From contig NZ_JXCG01000007.1 of NCBI RefSeq assembly GCF_001317345.1, positions 48,402-112,401 on the forward strand: a DNA stretch of 64,000 bases, written 5' to 3'. The translations under genes were made by a program, and so were the position numbers. This DNA comes from Thermococcus sp. EP1. GTDB lineage: Archaea; Methanobacteriota_B; Thermococci; Thermococcales; Thermococcaceae. Below are positions 27,466-36,346 of this stretch, in pieces; the first letter of the stretch is position 1; the number at the start of each line of letters is the position of its first letter. Under the pieces are notes generated by a model. The model saw nothing but the letters and a program-made list of their open reading frames with translations, was not told the DNA's origin and made no database searches.

Positions 27466-28632
27466 ATGATGTCGATTCAGAACTATCGTGGTTTTAGCAG
27501 AGATGCAAAACTTGTCATAGTTTATTCCTTTATGGGCTGGTTAGGTGGAAATATAGCGTGGTTTATACTTCCTTTTTATTACTCCTCCCTTGGAATGAAC
27601 TTTTCTAAAATTGGTGTTCTCTTTTCCATTTCAACAATATTCCAAGCCTCCTTGCTTTTAGCTTCGGGACAAATAAGCGTTAAGTTAGGGTATAGAAGGA
27701 CAATTTTAGTAGCAGTGGGCCTATTTTTTATTGGTAGGCTCCTCCAGGTTTTTGTGCCCCAATTTTGGGCTTTTGCCCTAGCGTCAGCAATATTTGGTAT
27801 TGGCATGGCATTAGAAGGGCCTGCATTAATGTCTCTCTTGAGTGAAGAGGTAAGTGAGGAGAAAAGACATTATCTTTTTAGTTTAAATGCTGCGTTGGGA
27901 ACAATTGGGGCAGCATTAGGTATGTATCTGGGTGGCTTGTTACCAAAGCTCCTAGATGGTCCGAACCCTTATAAGATGACTCTTTTATTCGTTGCTTTAT
28001 TAATCCCAATCCAAGGAATCTTTATTTTCCTTGTTTCACCAGTTTTGGGAAGAGAGGAAAAGAGACTTAAGCTCGAGAGAGAACTTATGGTCAAGATTCT
28101 TAAATTCTCCCTTCCATCGGCTTTAATAGGCCTTGGTGCTGGAGTTACGATTCCTTATATGGGCTTATGGTTCAACAAGCGATTTGGGACTAGCTTGGAA
28201 AGTATTGGTGGACTTTTTGCACTTCAACAGTTTATAATGGGAATTGGAACATTTACCCTTCCGATGATAGCAGATAAGTTTGGAAGTGTAAAGACAATAG
28301 TGGGCTTTAATGGCAGTGCAACTGCTTTGATATTGATGATGCCTTTTTCTCCAACTTTCCCTGTGGCCGCATTCATATATACTATTAGAACGATTTTTAT
28401 GAACATTGTTAACCCAATATGGGATGCCTTCATGATGCGTTTCTTTACCAAAGAAGAGAGGGCAACAGCTTTGGCCTTGAGGAACCTATCTTGGACAGCT
28501 ACTTTCGGTATAGGCCAACTTATTGGGGGAAGAATATTTGATCTCTCTTTAACAATGCCCTTTTTCATAACCGGGGGCCTCTATGCGCTTTCCATGATAA
28601 CTTTTTGGGTATTGTTTGCCAAGGAAGATTAA
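27466..28632 (+). CDS. Major facilitator superfamily transporter (tandem copy 2)
   Basis: A 388-residue, 12-helix carrier. GQISVKLGYRRTILVAVGLFFIGR corresponds to the same loop in copy 1, and KILKFSLPSALIGLGAGVTIPYMGL to the central linker and helix 7. The N-terminus FSRDAKLVIVYS matches YNRDAKLLIAAN of copy 1. Start is ATG 27466 or 27469; GGAG lies close upstream. The copies have diverged well beyond recent duplication, while their promoters remain almost identical. Confidence 0.88.
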   Translation: MMSIQNYRGFSRDAKLVIVYSFMGWLGGNIAWFILPFYYSSLGMNFSKIGVLFSISTIFQASLLLASGQISVKLGYRRTILVAVGLFFIGRLLQVFVPQFWAFALASAIFGIGMALEGPALMSLLSEEVSEEKRHYLFSLNAALGTIGAALGMYLGGLLPKLLDGPNPYKMTLLFVALLIPIQGIFIFLVSPVLGREEKRLKLERELMVKILKFSLPSALIGLGAGVTIPYMGLWFNKRFGTSLESIGGLFALQQFIMGIGTFTLPMIADKFGSVKTIVGFNGSATALILMMPFSPTFPVAAFIYTIRTIFMNIVNPIWDAFMMRFFTKEERATALALRNLSWTATFGIGQLIGGRIFDLSLTMPFFITGGLYALSMITFWVLFAKED

Positions 28633-28700
28633 GGAAAGAGTTATAAGTTTCGGTTGGTCTCATTGAATAGTCCCTTCTAAGTTTGTGAGAGGTGTGAGAG

Positions 28701-30923
28701 ATGGTGGTTAAAGATTGTCCCGAATGCTATGGAAGCGGGAAAGTAAAGAGCGGTGAGAAAGAGTGTGAAATTTGTAATGGGTGGGGATATGTATCTGCGG
28801 ATTTCAAAGTGGGGGATAAGCTTAAAGGTTATCGTAATCTTGAGTACTTCGGAGTAGAGGATGAAGTGGATGAAATTCCATGTCCTGAATGTCATGGAAA
28901 AGGTGTTGTACCTGTCTATGATACATGCCCTACATGCGGGGGAACAGGAAGAGTTTTAGCGTGTGATATCTGTGGGAAAATTAAAGAGCCTTGGGAACCT
29001 GGGATGGAGTCTTCTTGGGTATGTTCTGAGTGTGAAAGGAGATATAAAGTAGTTTATATTCTAGACAAGACCTGTGACTATGAAGATGTGGAAGTTGGGA
29101 AGGTTTACAAGGGTGTTATTGAGAGAGTGGAACGTTTTGGAGTCTTTGTAGGTCTTAATCCGCATATAACAGGTTTAATAAAGAAAAAAGATCTTCTCGG
29201 CAGACGAGAGTACAAACCAGGAGAGGAGATACTAACCCAAGTTTTGGATGTGAGGCCAGAGAAAAAAGAGGTGGATCTCATAGAGTCTGCTTTAAGACAC
29301 TATAAAGAGGTCTATGTAAGAAAAGAGCTTCCAATTACAGAGATTGGAGAGTTAACCAAGGAAATGGCCGGAAAAACTATTAGGATTAGAGGCAAAGTGA
29401 CTCAAATTCAGGTTACTGGAGGTCCAACGGTTTTCACGATAACCGATGGAACGGGTGTAACGTGGGCAGCTGCCTTCGAGGCTCCTGGAGTGAGAGCGTA
29501 TCCAAATATTGAAGTGGGAGACATAGTTGAGATAATTGGAAAGGTTTCCTTCCATGCAGGAGAAATTCAAATAGAGACCAGCGATATGTCTCGCCTTTGG
29601 GGCCCTGATGCAGCAGAGGTTAAAAAGAAGATTGAAGAAGAGCTTAACAAAAGGGCACAACCTGAAGACGTTGGCTTTCTTATTAAAAGTGAAGTTTTAG
29701 AGAAGTTAAAACCCAAGATTATGCAAGCCGCGTTTATAATCAGAAAGGCCGTTTTTGAGGGAAGGCCAATAATTGTGAGACATCATGCTGACACAGATGG
29801 ATATACTGCTGGCCTTGCACTTGAATATGCTATCGTACCTCTTCTGGAGGAATTTTCACCAGATCCCCAAGCAAAATGGAAGTTCTTTAAGAGAAGGCCG
29901 AGCAGGGCTCCCTTTTATGAACTTGAAGATGTGCTTAAAGACATAATTTTCATGATTGAGGACCATGAGAGGTTTGGCGATCCACTTCCACTTCTTGTTA
30001 TAGTAGATAACGGAGGAACAGTAGAGGATATTCCCGCATACAAGCGTATAAAGGCTTATGGGGTCCCAATAGTTGTCGTTGATCATCATGATCCGAGAGA
30101 ATTCATAAGTGAAGATAAGGCGGCTGTTGATGAATATGTAGATGTTCATGTGAACCCCCACCTAGTGAAGAGGGGTTATTATGAATTAACAGCGGGAATG
30201 CTTGCCACTGAATTAGCACGCTTTATATATCCTCCAGTTGAGGAGAGAATTCGTCATCTTCCAGCAATAGCTGGAACTGGAGATAGGAGCGATGCTCCAG
30301 AGTTTGAGCAATACTTGAAAATTGCGAAAGAGGTAAAAGGTCTCGAAGAAGAGGACCTCAAGAAGATAGCAGAAGTCATTGATCATGAATCATACTACTG
30401 GAAATTTATGGATGGACACGGTATCATAGATGAAATACTTCTTCTCACGGGTAATCTACAAAGGCATAGAAAGTTAATAGACTCTATCTACCCAGAGGTA
30501 GTGGAAAAGCAGGAAAAAGCATTGAAAGCGTCATTACCTCATGTTAAGAGCATTGTGCTACCAAATGGAATAAGGTTTAACACAATAGATATTGAGCTGT
30601 ACGCTCCGAAGTTTGAGTATCCTGCTCCAGGAAAGCTCAGTGGACTAATCCATGACTATTTCAAAGAGCAGCATGGTGAGGATAGCCCGATTTTAACCCT
30701 TGCATATGGGCCAGACTTTGCAGTAGTTAGAGCAAGTGACGGGATGCAGGTTTATAATTTTGATTTAAATCTCATAATAAAAGTACTTCAGGAAAAACTA
30801 CCAGATGCTGGGATTGAGGGTGGTGGTCACAGCTTTGCAGGTTCAATAAAGTTCTTTGAGGGCAAAAGAAAGGAAGTTCTTGAGGAATTTGCAAAACAAG
30901 TGATAAAGTTAAAGAAAACTTAG
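28701..30923 (+). CDS. Archaeal RecJ-like DHH protein with DnaJ-type zinc finger, S1 and OB domains (COG1107 type)
   Basis: A 740-residue multidomain protein. Residues 1-90 hold four CxxCxGxG-like DnaJ zinc motifs (CPECYGSG, CEICNGWG, CPECHGKG, CPTCGGTG); ~95-115 hold a CDIC/CSEC pair. Residues ~130-190 form an S1 RNA-binding domain (YKGVIERVERFGVFVGL), and ~220-300 an OB fold (IRGKVTQIQVTGG). From ~350 the DHH phosphoesterase begins, with RHHADTDGYTAG and VVDHHDPRE for metal binding, ending in the DHHA1 motif GGGHSFAGS. This is the archaea-specific RecJ-like family, probably acting on single-stranded nucleic acid. GAGGTGTGAGAG precedes the ATG. Confidence 0.9.
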   Translation: MVVKDCPECYGSGKVKSGEKECEICNGWGYVSADFKVGDKLKGYRNLEYFGVEDEVDEIPCPECHGKGVVPVYDTCPTCGGTGRVLACDICGKIKEPWEPGMESSWVCSECERRYKVVYILDKTCDYEDVEVGKVYKGVIERVERFGVFVGLNPHITGLIKKKDLLGRREYKPGEEILTQVLDVRPEKKEVDLIESALRHYKEVYVRKELPITEIGELTKEMAGKTIRIRGKVTQIQVTGGPTVFTITDGTGVTWAAAFEAPGVRAYPNIEVGDIVEIIGKVSFHAGEIQIETSDMSRLWGPDAAEVKKKIEEELNKRAQPEDVGFLIKSEVLEKLKPKIMQAAFIIRKAVFEGRPIIVRHHADTDGYTAGLALEYAIVPLLEEFSPDPQAKWKFFKRRPSRAPFYELEDVLKDIIFMIEDHERFGDPLPLLVIVDNGGTVEDIPAYKRIKAYGVPIVVVDHHDPREFISEDKAAVDEYVDVHVNPHLVKRGYYELTAGMLATELARFIYPPVEERIRHLPAIAGTGDRSDAPEFEQYLKIAKEVKGLEEEDLKKIAEVIDHESYYWKFMDGHGIIDEILLLTGNLQRHRKLIDSIYPEVVEKQEKALKASLPHVKSIVLPNGIRFNTIDIELYAPKFEYPAPGKLSGLIHDYFKEQHGEDSPILTLAYGPDFAVVRASDGMQVYNFDLNLIIKVLQEKLPDAGIEGGGHSFAGSIKFFEGKRKEVLEEFAKQVIKLKKT

Positions 30924-30971
30924 GGCTTAAGTTTTTTATATTTTTGAAACAACTTCTTATGGGTGGTAACC

Positions 30972-31190
30972 ATGTACATGGCCGAGTTTAAACTTAGATA
31001 TGGCTCAAGAAAATGGTATGTAAGGAGGATCATTGAGGCTGATTCTCTTGAGAAAGCTCAAGAGCTTGCAGAGCGCTATGTCAAAGCAATTAACAAAGGA
31101 GATGTTATTTGGGAAGTTGCAGACGTGTATGAGGTGAAAAAACCTCTCGCGATAACCCCAGAAATAGTGGAGATGCTAGAAAAGGCTTAA
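30972..31190 (+). CDS. Small conserved hypothetical protein, 72 residues
   Basis: A basic alpha/beta protein with a beta strand FKLRYGSRKWYVRRIIEA followed by a helix EKAQELAERYVKAI and a final strand and helix. I do not recognise the family. GGTGGTAACC directly before the ATG at 30972 decides the start over a GTG at 30963. It follows the DHH gene by 48 bases in the same direction, so co-expression is possible, and it is convergent with asparaginase, overlapping it by four bases. Confidence 0.7.
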   Translation: MYMAEFKLRYGSRKWYVRRIIEADSLEKAQELAERYVKAINKGDVIWEVADVYEVKKPLAITPEIVEMLEKA

Positions 31191-32182
31191 CCTTCTATTT
31201 CATTTACGTAGTTCGTGTGCATTATTTTTCTTACTTCTTCCACATCTTTCGTGTGTCCAAGCGCCCACATAAGTTTTGTAACAGTTGCTTCCTTTGTCAT
31301 ATCTTTTGCAGGGATGATCCCAGTCGCTAATGCCTTTCGTCCTACTTCGTATCTTGTCATATCAACCCCATCGTGGATGGCTTGGGTTGTCATCACTACT
31401 GGGATTTTTGGGGCAATTTCTTTTATTTTATCCAGTAGATTTCTCTTTCTATACGGAATGCCTCCAGCCCCGTATCCTTCTAGAACTATCCCTCTATATC
31501 CTGTGTTAATGATAGCCTCTATAACATCCTCGCCTAGTCCAGGAATGATTCTTAAAAACACAACCCGTGGGTCGTATTTTATATCCAGTTGAGGCTCACC
31601 ATTTGGTCTGAATTTTTCTTTAGGGATGTTATACAAAATTTTTTCTCCCTTTATATAGGCAACATCGGGATAGTTTATACTCATGAAAGCGTTTAGTCCC
31701 AAAGCCCTAACCTTAGAGGCTCTGCATCCAAGCATTATTTTGTCCATGAAAGCAACGAAAACTCCTGCAACCTCTTCCATTGCAAACTTTATGGCAGCTT
31801 TGAGATTCCTGGGGGCGTCACTCCCCTTTTCTGTAATTGGCAACATAGAACCGGTTAACACAACCGGCTTGTTAACGTTTCTTAACATGAAACTTAGCAT
31901 TGAAGCTGTATAGCCTAGAGTATCAGTTCCGTGGGTTATAACTATCCCATCGTATTCATCAAGAGCTTTGAAAACTTCTTTAGCTATAAGTTCCCAATCT
32001 TCAGGTTGTATTAAAGTGCTGTCTAGGTTCAGAATATTGGTTCTGTCTATTTTATATCCATTTTTTAATTTTATTCCGGCTAGATTGAGAATCTCGTCCA
32101 CACTGAAGACACTTTTATAGCCTGCTTCAGTCTTTGTACTTGCAATTGTACCACCGGTGCCAATGATTAAAATTCTTTTCAT
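31187..32182 (-). CDS. L-asparaginase, type I-like archaeal
   Basis: The 331-residue enzyme hydrolyses L-asparagine to aspartate and ammonia in the cytoplasm (no signal peptide). Active-site triads are visible: GTGGTIAS with nucleophile Thr12, ITHGTDTLGYTAS with Thr86/Asp87, and a Lys in the NLKAAIKFA helix. LTGSMLP is a further family motif. Length equals that of the Pyrococcus and Thermococcus enzymes. GGAGGTCAAAGA precedes the ATG. Confidence 0.95.
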   Translation of the reverse strand: MKRILIIGTGGTIASTKTEAGYKSVFSVDEILNLAGIKLKNGYKIDRTNILNLDSTLIQPEDWELIAKEVFKALDEYDGIVITHGTDTLGYTASMLSFMLRNVNKPVVLTGSMLPITEKGSDAPRNLKAAIKFAMEEVAGVFVAFMDKIMLGCRASKVRALGLNAFMSINYPDVAYIKGEKILYNIPKEKFRPNGEPQLDIKYDPRVVFLRIIPGLGEDVIEAIINTGYRGIVLEGYGAGGIPYRKRNLLDKIKEIAPKIPVVMTTQAIHDGVDMTRYEVGRKALATGIIPAKDMTKEATVTKLMWALGHTKDVEEVRKIMHTNYVNEIEG

Positions 32183-32260
32183 TCTTTGACCTCCTATTTT
32201 TCTTTGCGTATTTCCTTTTTAGTCTTTCTGACAACGCTCTCTTGAAAACAGGAAGAATTA

Positions 32261-32306
32261 TTGTCATTTATTTTTATTGGGGATGAAAATAATAGAAAAA
32301 TGACAA
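32261..32306 (-). terminator. Inverted repeat after the MFS gene stop, possible terminator
   Basis: TTGTCATTT (32261-32269) and AAATGACAA (32298-32306) are perfect 9-bp complements, with further A/T pairing inside. The element begins three bases after the stop of the minus-strand MFS gene. On the minus strand it contains T-rich tracts, as expected of archaeal termination sites; an operator is the alternative. Confidence 0.4.
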
Positions 32307-32308
32307 GT

Positions 32309-33490
32309 TTAATCTTGTACAAAAGTCATCATTAATATCATAGCAAGAAGATTAATGATTGCTGCGTAGAGGAAGCCTATCTTAAGGGAGTACTCTTGCC
32401 AAAGATAACCTACTATTATTGATGCAGGAAATACGAATATTCCAAAAACCGTATGATATGCTCCGATAACTGTTCCTTTTTCGAAATCCTTTGCAAGATC
32501 TGCCATATATGCTCGTGGGATTGTGTCTTCAATGGCTATATAAATGCCATAAAAGATGAATGCTGCCAAAAGCATAGGTAGGCTTTTTGAATATGCAAAT
32601 AATAGTGAAGCTAGGGCTGCTACTCCGAAGCCGAGAGTTATGATACTTTTTTTACTGACCTTATCTGAGTAGTATCCTATGGGGTATGCTGAGAAAGCAT
32701 AAATTGCATTGAAGATTGCATAAAAGCCAAGACCTTGGACAACAGAATAGCCCAGTTCCTTAGCCTTCCAAAGTGTGAATGCATAGCTGTATCTCCCAAG
32801 AGCCCCAAGAGCAACTATTCCTAAGAACATCCGTAGATTTCGGCTTTTAAGAGCAGAGATTCCTTTTATCTTTTTCTTAACCTCTTCACCCTTATCTTTA
32901 ACCAAAAACACTACTAGCAAGATACCTACAACACCTGGAATGGCTGAAAGCAAAAATACATATTGGTATGCTACTCGTATTGGGTAATTCTTTAAGAGAG
33001 CTAGCAAACCTATTGCAACTAATGGTCCAGCCACGGCTCCAAGAGTATCCATCATTCTGTGGAAACCAAATGATCTTCCACTTTTCCCTTTTTCACTTGA
33101 TTCAGCTATAAGGGCATCCCTAGGGGCCGTTCTTATGCCTTTTCCAACCCTATCAAGAACTCTGAGAGTTAAAAAATCCCACCATGAGCGTGTAAATGCT
33201 AAAGCACCTTTTGATATTGTTGAGAGTAGGTAACCAAGAGCAACAAATACTTTTCTTTTCCTAAAAACATCACTTATGTAGCCAAAAAGAACTTTAAATA
33301 GTGAACTTAAACTCTCTATGAGTCCCATTATTGAACCACTCACGGCCTTTCCAATCCCAAGAACGTCTGTTAAATACGTGGGGACTATTGGTGCTATCAT
33401 TTCACTGCTCATGTCATTTAAAAAGCTTACAAGGCCGAGGATGAATACGTTCCAACTTATTCCAAAAATTTTCTTTCTTTCATCACTCAT
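32309..33490 (-). CDS. Major facilitator superfamily transporter under PadR control
   Basis: A 393-residue protein with 12 predicted helices. ISDVFRKRKVFVALGYLLSTISK is the loop 2-3 MFS motif, and VLDRVGKGIRTAPRDALIAES is the helix 4-5 motif typical of drug/efflux-type MFS proteins. GGTGATTCAC precedes the ATG at 33490, which overlaps the end of the PadR-family gene. This two-gene unit, repressor plus efflux carrier, suggests ligand-induced export; the ligand is unknown. Confidence 0.87.
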   Translation of the reverse strand: MSDERKKIFGISWNVFILGLVSFLNDMSSEMIAPIVPTYLTDVLGIGKAVSGSIMGLIESLSSLFKVLFGYISDVFRKRKVFVALGYLLSTISKGALAFTRSWWDFLTLRVLDRVGKGIRTAPRDALIAESSEKGKSGRSFGFHRMMDTLGAVAGPLVAIGLLALLKNYPIRVAYQYVFLLSAIPGVVGILLVVFLVKDKGEEVKKKIKGISALKSRNLRMFLGIVALGALGRYSYAFTLWKAKELGYSVVQGLGFYAIFNAIYAFSAYPIGYYSDKVSKKSIITLGFGVAALASLLFAYSKSLPMLLAAFIFYGIYIAIEDTIPRAYMADLAKDFEKGTVIGAYHTVFGIFVFPASIIVGYLWQEYSLKIGFLYAAIINLLAMILMMTFVQD

Positions 33491-33791
33491 GTGAATCACC
33501 CAAAATCTCCGTACAAAGCTCTCTTATTCTCTTTTTTCCCTCCTCAAGCATCTGAAAACCTTTAGGAGTTATTTCATAGAACCTGATACGTCTCCCATTT
33601 CGTATTTCCCAATGACTCTTTAAGAGTCCTAAACTCTCCATTTTTTGGAGTAGTGGATATATTGTCCCAGGACTGACATTATAACCATGTTTCTTGAGTT
33701 CTTTCATCATAAAGCTTCCACTTATGGGTTCTTTGCTTGCATGGTGAAGAATATGTAGACCCATAAACCCGAGAATGAGACGTCTCATCAT
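33483..33791 (-). CDS. PadR-family transcription regulator
   Basis: The 102-residue winged helix has the PadR hallmarks MGLHILHHASKEPISGSFMMKELKKHGYNVSPGTIYPLLQKMESLGLL and a basic wing, RNGRRIRFYEITPKG, followed by a dimerisation helix. Start is ATG 33791 or 33788. It is translationally coupled to the MFS gene it probably controls. Tandem palindromes of ATATCG/CGATAT half-sites lie immediately upstream, indicating autoregulation of the operon. Confidence 0.92.
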   Translation of the reverse strand: MMRRLILGFMGLHILHHASKEPISGSFMMKELKKHGYNVSPGTIYPLLQKMESLGLLKSHWEIRNGRRIRFYEITPKGFQMLEEGKKRIRELCTEILGDSHE

Positions 33792-33819
33792 ATCGGATCA
33801 CGATATCGAATTTCGATAT
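33790..33819. promoter_or_regulatory. Stacked ATATCG/CGATAT palindromes, PadR operator candidate
   Basis: Half-sites ATATCG at 33790 and CGATAT at 33801 form one 17-bp inverted repeat; ATATCGAA at 33803 and TTCGATAT at 33812 form a second, overlapping it. Both lie over the expected 5' end of the PadR-MFS transcript. Two dimers could bind side by side and block transcription. Confidence 0.65.
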
Positions 33820-33866
33820 TAAAGTTAAAAAGTTTATGCATTTAGCTGACAAAGAAGAGGGTATAT

Positions 33867-34889
33867 TTATGTCTTTTTGAGGGTTTTTCTAGTGTATTTG
33901 TTCGAAAGTTTTTCGTAAGCTATTCTTATCTTCTCAAAGTCGGTCTTAAAGAAGGTGCATTCCTTAATACAAACACCACACCCAAGAGTTCTAGAGAAGA
34001 CTACCGCGCACTTTTCATAGTCTATGTACTTCCTACGTCCGTTTGGCAGAATTTTAGGTTCCAAATGTATAGCTTTAGCCGGACATGCAAAGACACAGCG
34101 ATTGCAGACTTTGCAGAACTCTGGGATCCATGAGTACTTGTCTACGTTGGAATCGGTAAATGGGAGCTCTAAATCCGTGTATATAGCCGCGATTCTTTGA
34201 GATGGGCCATTTTTCTCGGAGATTAGGAGCCCATGTTTTCCAATATAGCCGAGCCCAGCTTTTTGAGCAAGTAAAACAAAATTTGTGCTGCCGCCGATAG
34301 GAGGATCGGGCTGTGCGTTGTATCCGTGTTTTCTTATGAACTCTGCCAGCTTGTAAACGGCCTTGCTGAGTTCAGCATAGGTTCTCCATACTTCTTTACC
34401 TGCCGTTATGCCTGGGGCTTTGTTTATTTTCTCTTTATCCATGTCCATTATCAAGACAATTGCATTCTTGAAAAGAAGGGCTCTGTTTCTGAAAACATAC
34501 TCTCTTGGGATTTCAGTGTAGCCAATGGCAGATATTCCTAGCTTTTTTGCATATAATTCTAATTCCTTGAAGAACTTTCCACCTGCCTTCTTCTTGGCAC
34601 TAGGAGGATTTTTCTTTATGCTTCTCACAGACCTCCGAGCATAAAAGGCTGTCTTTAGAATGTAGGGGAGAACTGTGAAGAGTTTTAATGCATGCCAACC
34701 AATCTTTCCGCTAACAGCAATGACTTCTGGAACCCTCATGCCTATTGGAGAAGTTGGAGAGGGCTCAACTAATGGAGTGTTTCTAGGCACGAGCTTTTGA
34801 ACGTCAGGAAGAATAAACGAAACAAACTTTCTTGTGATTCTTATTTTCAAGCTTTCTTTTTGATTTTTTGCATATTTCTCCTCATTCAT
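33867..34889 (-). CDS. 4Fe-4S ferredoxin-type protein related to epoxyqueuosine reductase / reductive dehalogenase fold
   Basis: The 340-residue protein has an N-terminal cobalamin-reductase-like region (AKKLGISAIGYTEIPREYVF; GLGYIGKHGLLISEKNGPSQRIAAIYTDL) followed by two 4Fe-4S motifs, CKVCNRCVFACPAKAI and CGVCIKEC, near residues 265-315. This architecture is shared with QueG and its relatives. Archaea usually carry archaeosine rather than queuosine, so QueG activity is unlikely and the electron acceptor is unknown. The ATG at 34889 follows GTGGG; a GTG at 34907 is an alternative. It is divergent from a TrmB-family gene with an operator between. Confidence 0.75.
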   Translation of the reverse strand: MNEEKYAKNQKESLKIRITRKFVSFILPDVQKLVPRNTPLVEPSPTSPIGMRVPEVIAVSGKIGWHALKLFTVLPYILKTAFYARRSVRSIKKNPPSAKKKAGGKFFKELELYAKKLGISAIGYTEIPREYVFRNRALLFKNAIVLIMDMDKEKINKAPGITAGKEVWRTYAELSKAVYKLAEFIRKHGYNAQPDPPIGGSTNFVLLAQKAGLGYIGKHGLLISEKNGPSQRIAAIYTDLELPFTDSNVDKYSWIPEFCKVCNRCVFACPAKAIHLEPKILPNGRRKYIDYEKCAVVFSRTLGCGVCIKECTFFKTDFEKIRIAYEKLSNKYTRKTLKKT

Positions 34890-34941
34890 ATTGCCCACTC
34901 TTATCACATGGATAGGTTTTATGGAAAAATATATAAAATTG

Positions 34942-34962
34942 TTGTAACTAATTGAGTTACAA
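34942..34962. promoter_or_regulatory. Palindrome TTGTAACT-N5-AGTTACAA
   Basis: Perfect 8-bp arms with a 5-bp centre lie immediately downstream of AAATATATAAAATT, the TATA element of the TrmB-family gene at 34981. This position suits repression of that gene, so autoregulation is inferred. It may also influence the divergent ferredoxin-type gene. Confidence 0.6.
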
Positions 34963-34980
34963 GATTAAAAGGTGAATAAA

Positions 34981-35793
34981 ATGGCTGTAGATGATGAGAT
35001 AGTTATTGAGAAGCTCAAGCTTCTGGGCCTTAAAGAATACGAAGCTAGGGTCTATGCTACTTTGGCTATTCTTGGACCGTCAAAAGCAAGTGAAATAGCC
35101 AAGGAAAGTGAAGTCCCGAGACCAAGGGTTTATGATGTCTTAAAAGAACTTCATAAGAAGGGTTTTGTGGACATAAGCGAGGGAAATCCCACCTACTTTA
35201 AGGCAGTTGAACCTGAAAAGGTAATCGCCTCGCTGAGAGACGAATACATTAAATCTGCAGAGGATGTTATAATAAAGTTGAAGAGCTATCAAAAGGAACA
35301 TAGAGAGGAATGGTCACCTATCTGGTATCTCCAAGGGGAGTGGAACATAAAAACTAAAGTGGAGGACTTGGTAGAGAGATCCGAAAAAGAGTTTGTGACG
35401 GCTTTTGTGGACATAAAAGTAGCCTTAAAGTTTAAGAAAGCTTTTGAAAAGGCGAAGTATAAAGGATTGGATGTAAAAATTCTTCTTTTAGAGAAAAACA
35501 AACGTTATACTAATGTCCTAGGTAGATTTGGAGAAGTAACTTGCACACAGCTTGAGGATATTTTAAGTGATGGGCTGGAGAATTTTAAAGAAGTACTTGC
35601 GAGAGCCCTATTCTCGAGTGAGACACCTTACAAGGTAAAAGGAATCCTCGTTGGCGATGGAATGGAGTCTATTCTGATTTATGAAGAAAACGAGATACTA
35701 AAAGGCCTGATCGTAAGGATTCCATTTATTCCACTGTTTCAAAGGATGATAATTCTATACTTAATTGAGAAGGCAATGAAAGAGATTAACTAG
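34981..35793 (+). CDS. TrmB-family transcription regulator
   Basis: A 270-residue regulator with the family winged helix at ~1-80 (KLLGLKEYEARVYATL, VPRPRVYDVLKELHKKGFV), then a helical linker and an effector-like domain with PLD-type folds. It is shorter than TrmB and lacks the C-terminal beta-rich sugar-binding module of the protein at 15655, so a sugar ligand is less certain (TrmBL2/TrmBL4-like size). GGTGAATAAA precedes the ATG at 34981. A perfect palindrome just downstream of its TATA box suggests autorepression. Confidence 0.85.
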   Translation: MAVDDEIVIEKLKLLGLKEYEARVYATLAILGPSKASEIAKESEVPRPRVYDVLKELHKKGFVDISEGNPTYFKAVEPEKVIASLRDEYIKSAEDVIIKLKSYQKEHREEWSPIWYLQGEWNIKTKVEDLVERSEKEFVTAFVDIKVALKFKKAFEKAKYKGLDVKILLLEKNKRYTNVLGRFGEVTCTQLEDILSDGLENFKEVLARALFSSETPYKVKGILVGDGMESILIYEENEILKGLIVRIPFIPLFQRMIILYLIEKAMKEIN

Positions 35794-35852
35794 GGTGACA
35801 ATCTTAAAAACAAAAAACTTAATTTGACCAAATGTTCTAGAGCAGACCTCTC

Positions 35853-36245
35853 TTATTTTTGCTCTAATACATGTTTTTCCAAGACGTAACAGTAAAATGT
35901 TCCTTCTAGTACTTTCTCGTTGCTTTGGTTGAAAACTTCAGTGTGAACAATTTTCTTTTTGCCCAAATCTTCCACAACTTTTGCTTTAGCTAATAGGTTA
36001 TCCCCAATCTTAACGGGTTTGGTGAACTTTACCTCTGCCTTTCCCAGTACTACCGTGGGTTCGTTAACTGCAAGCATTGCTGCATAATCTGCAAGACCAA
36101 ATGTAAAACCCCCATGAATTAATCCGTATTCATCTACTCTCATTTCTTCTATGGCCTTAAGCTCAACCTCTGCGTATCCCTCTCCAATCTTTCTCACTTT
36201 TCCAACGAGGTCTTTTGAAGTTAAACGGTGGGTCCTTTGTTCCAT
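35853..36245 (-). CDS. Hotdog-fold thioesterase, PaaI-like
   Basis: The 130-residue protein has the hotdog helix motif GLIHGGFTFGLADYAAMLAVN and the strand VKFTKPVKIGDNLLAKAKVVE, as in PaaI/YbgC-type acyl-CoA thioesterases. It probably hydrolyses an acyl-CoA; the catalytic Asp may be that in LADYAA. GGGGTGATATAA precedes the ATG. It is convergent with the TrmB-family gene and has no obvious metabolic partner nearby. Confidence 0.85.
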   Translation of the reverse strand: MEQRTHRLTSKDLVGKVRKIGEGYAEVELKAIEEMRVDEYGLIHGGFTFGLADYAAMLAVNEPTVVLGKAEVKFTKPVKIGDNLLAKAKVVEDLGKKKIVHTEVFNQSNEKVLEGTFYCYVLEKHVLEQK

Positions 36246-36346
36246 TTATATCACCCCAGTCCATTTTAATCCACTAAAATATAAACTTTTACATTGTTGA
36301 AAAAGTTTTTAAATTTTATAGGATTTTATTATCTGAGGTGGGAAAA

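Noticed and set aside
33867..34889. Epoxyqueuosine reductase QueG
   Set aside because: The fold and Fe-S motifs match, but queuosine is not expected in archaeal tRNA, so only a family-level call is made.
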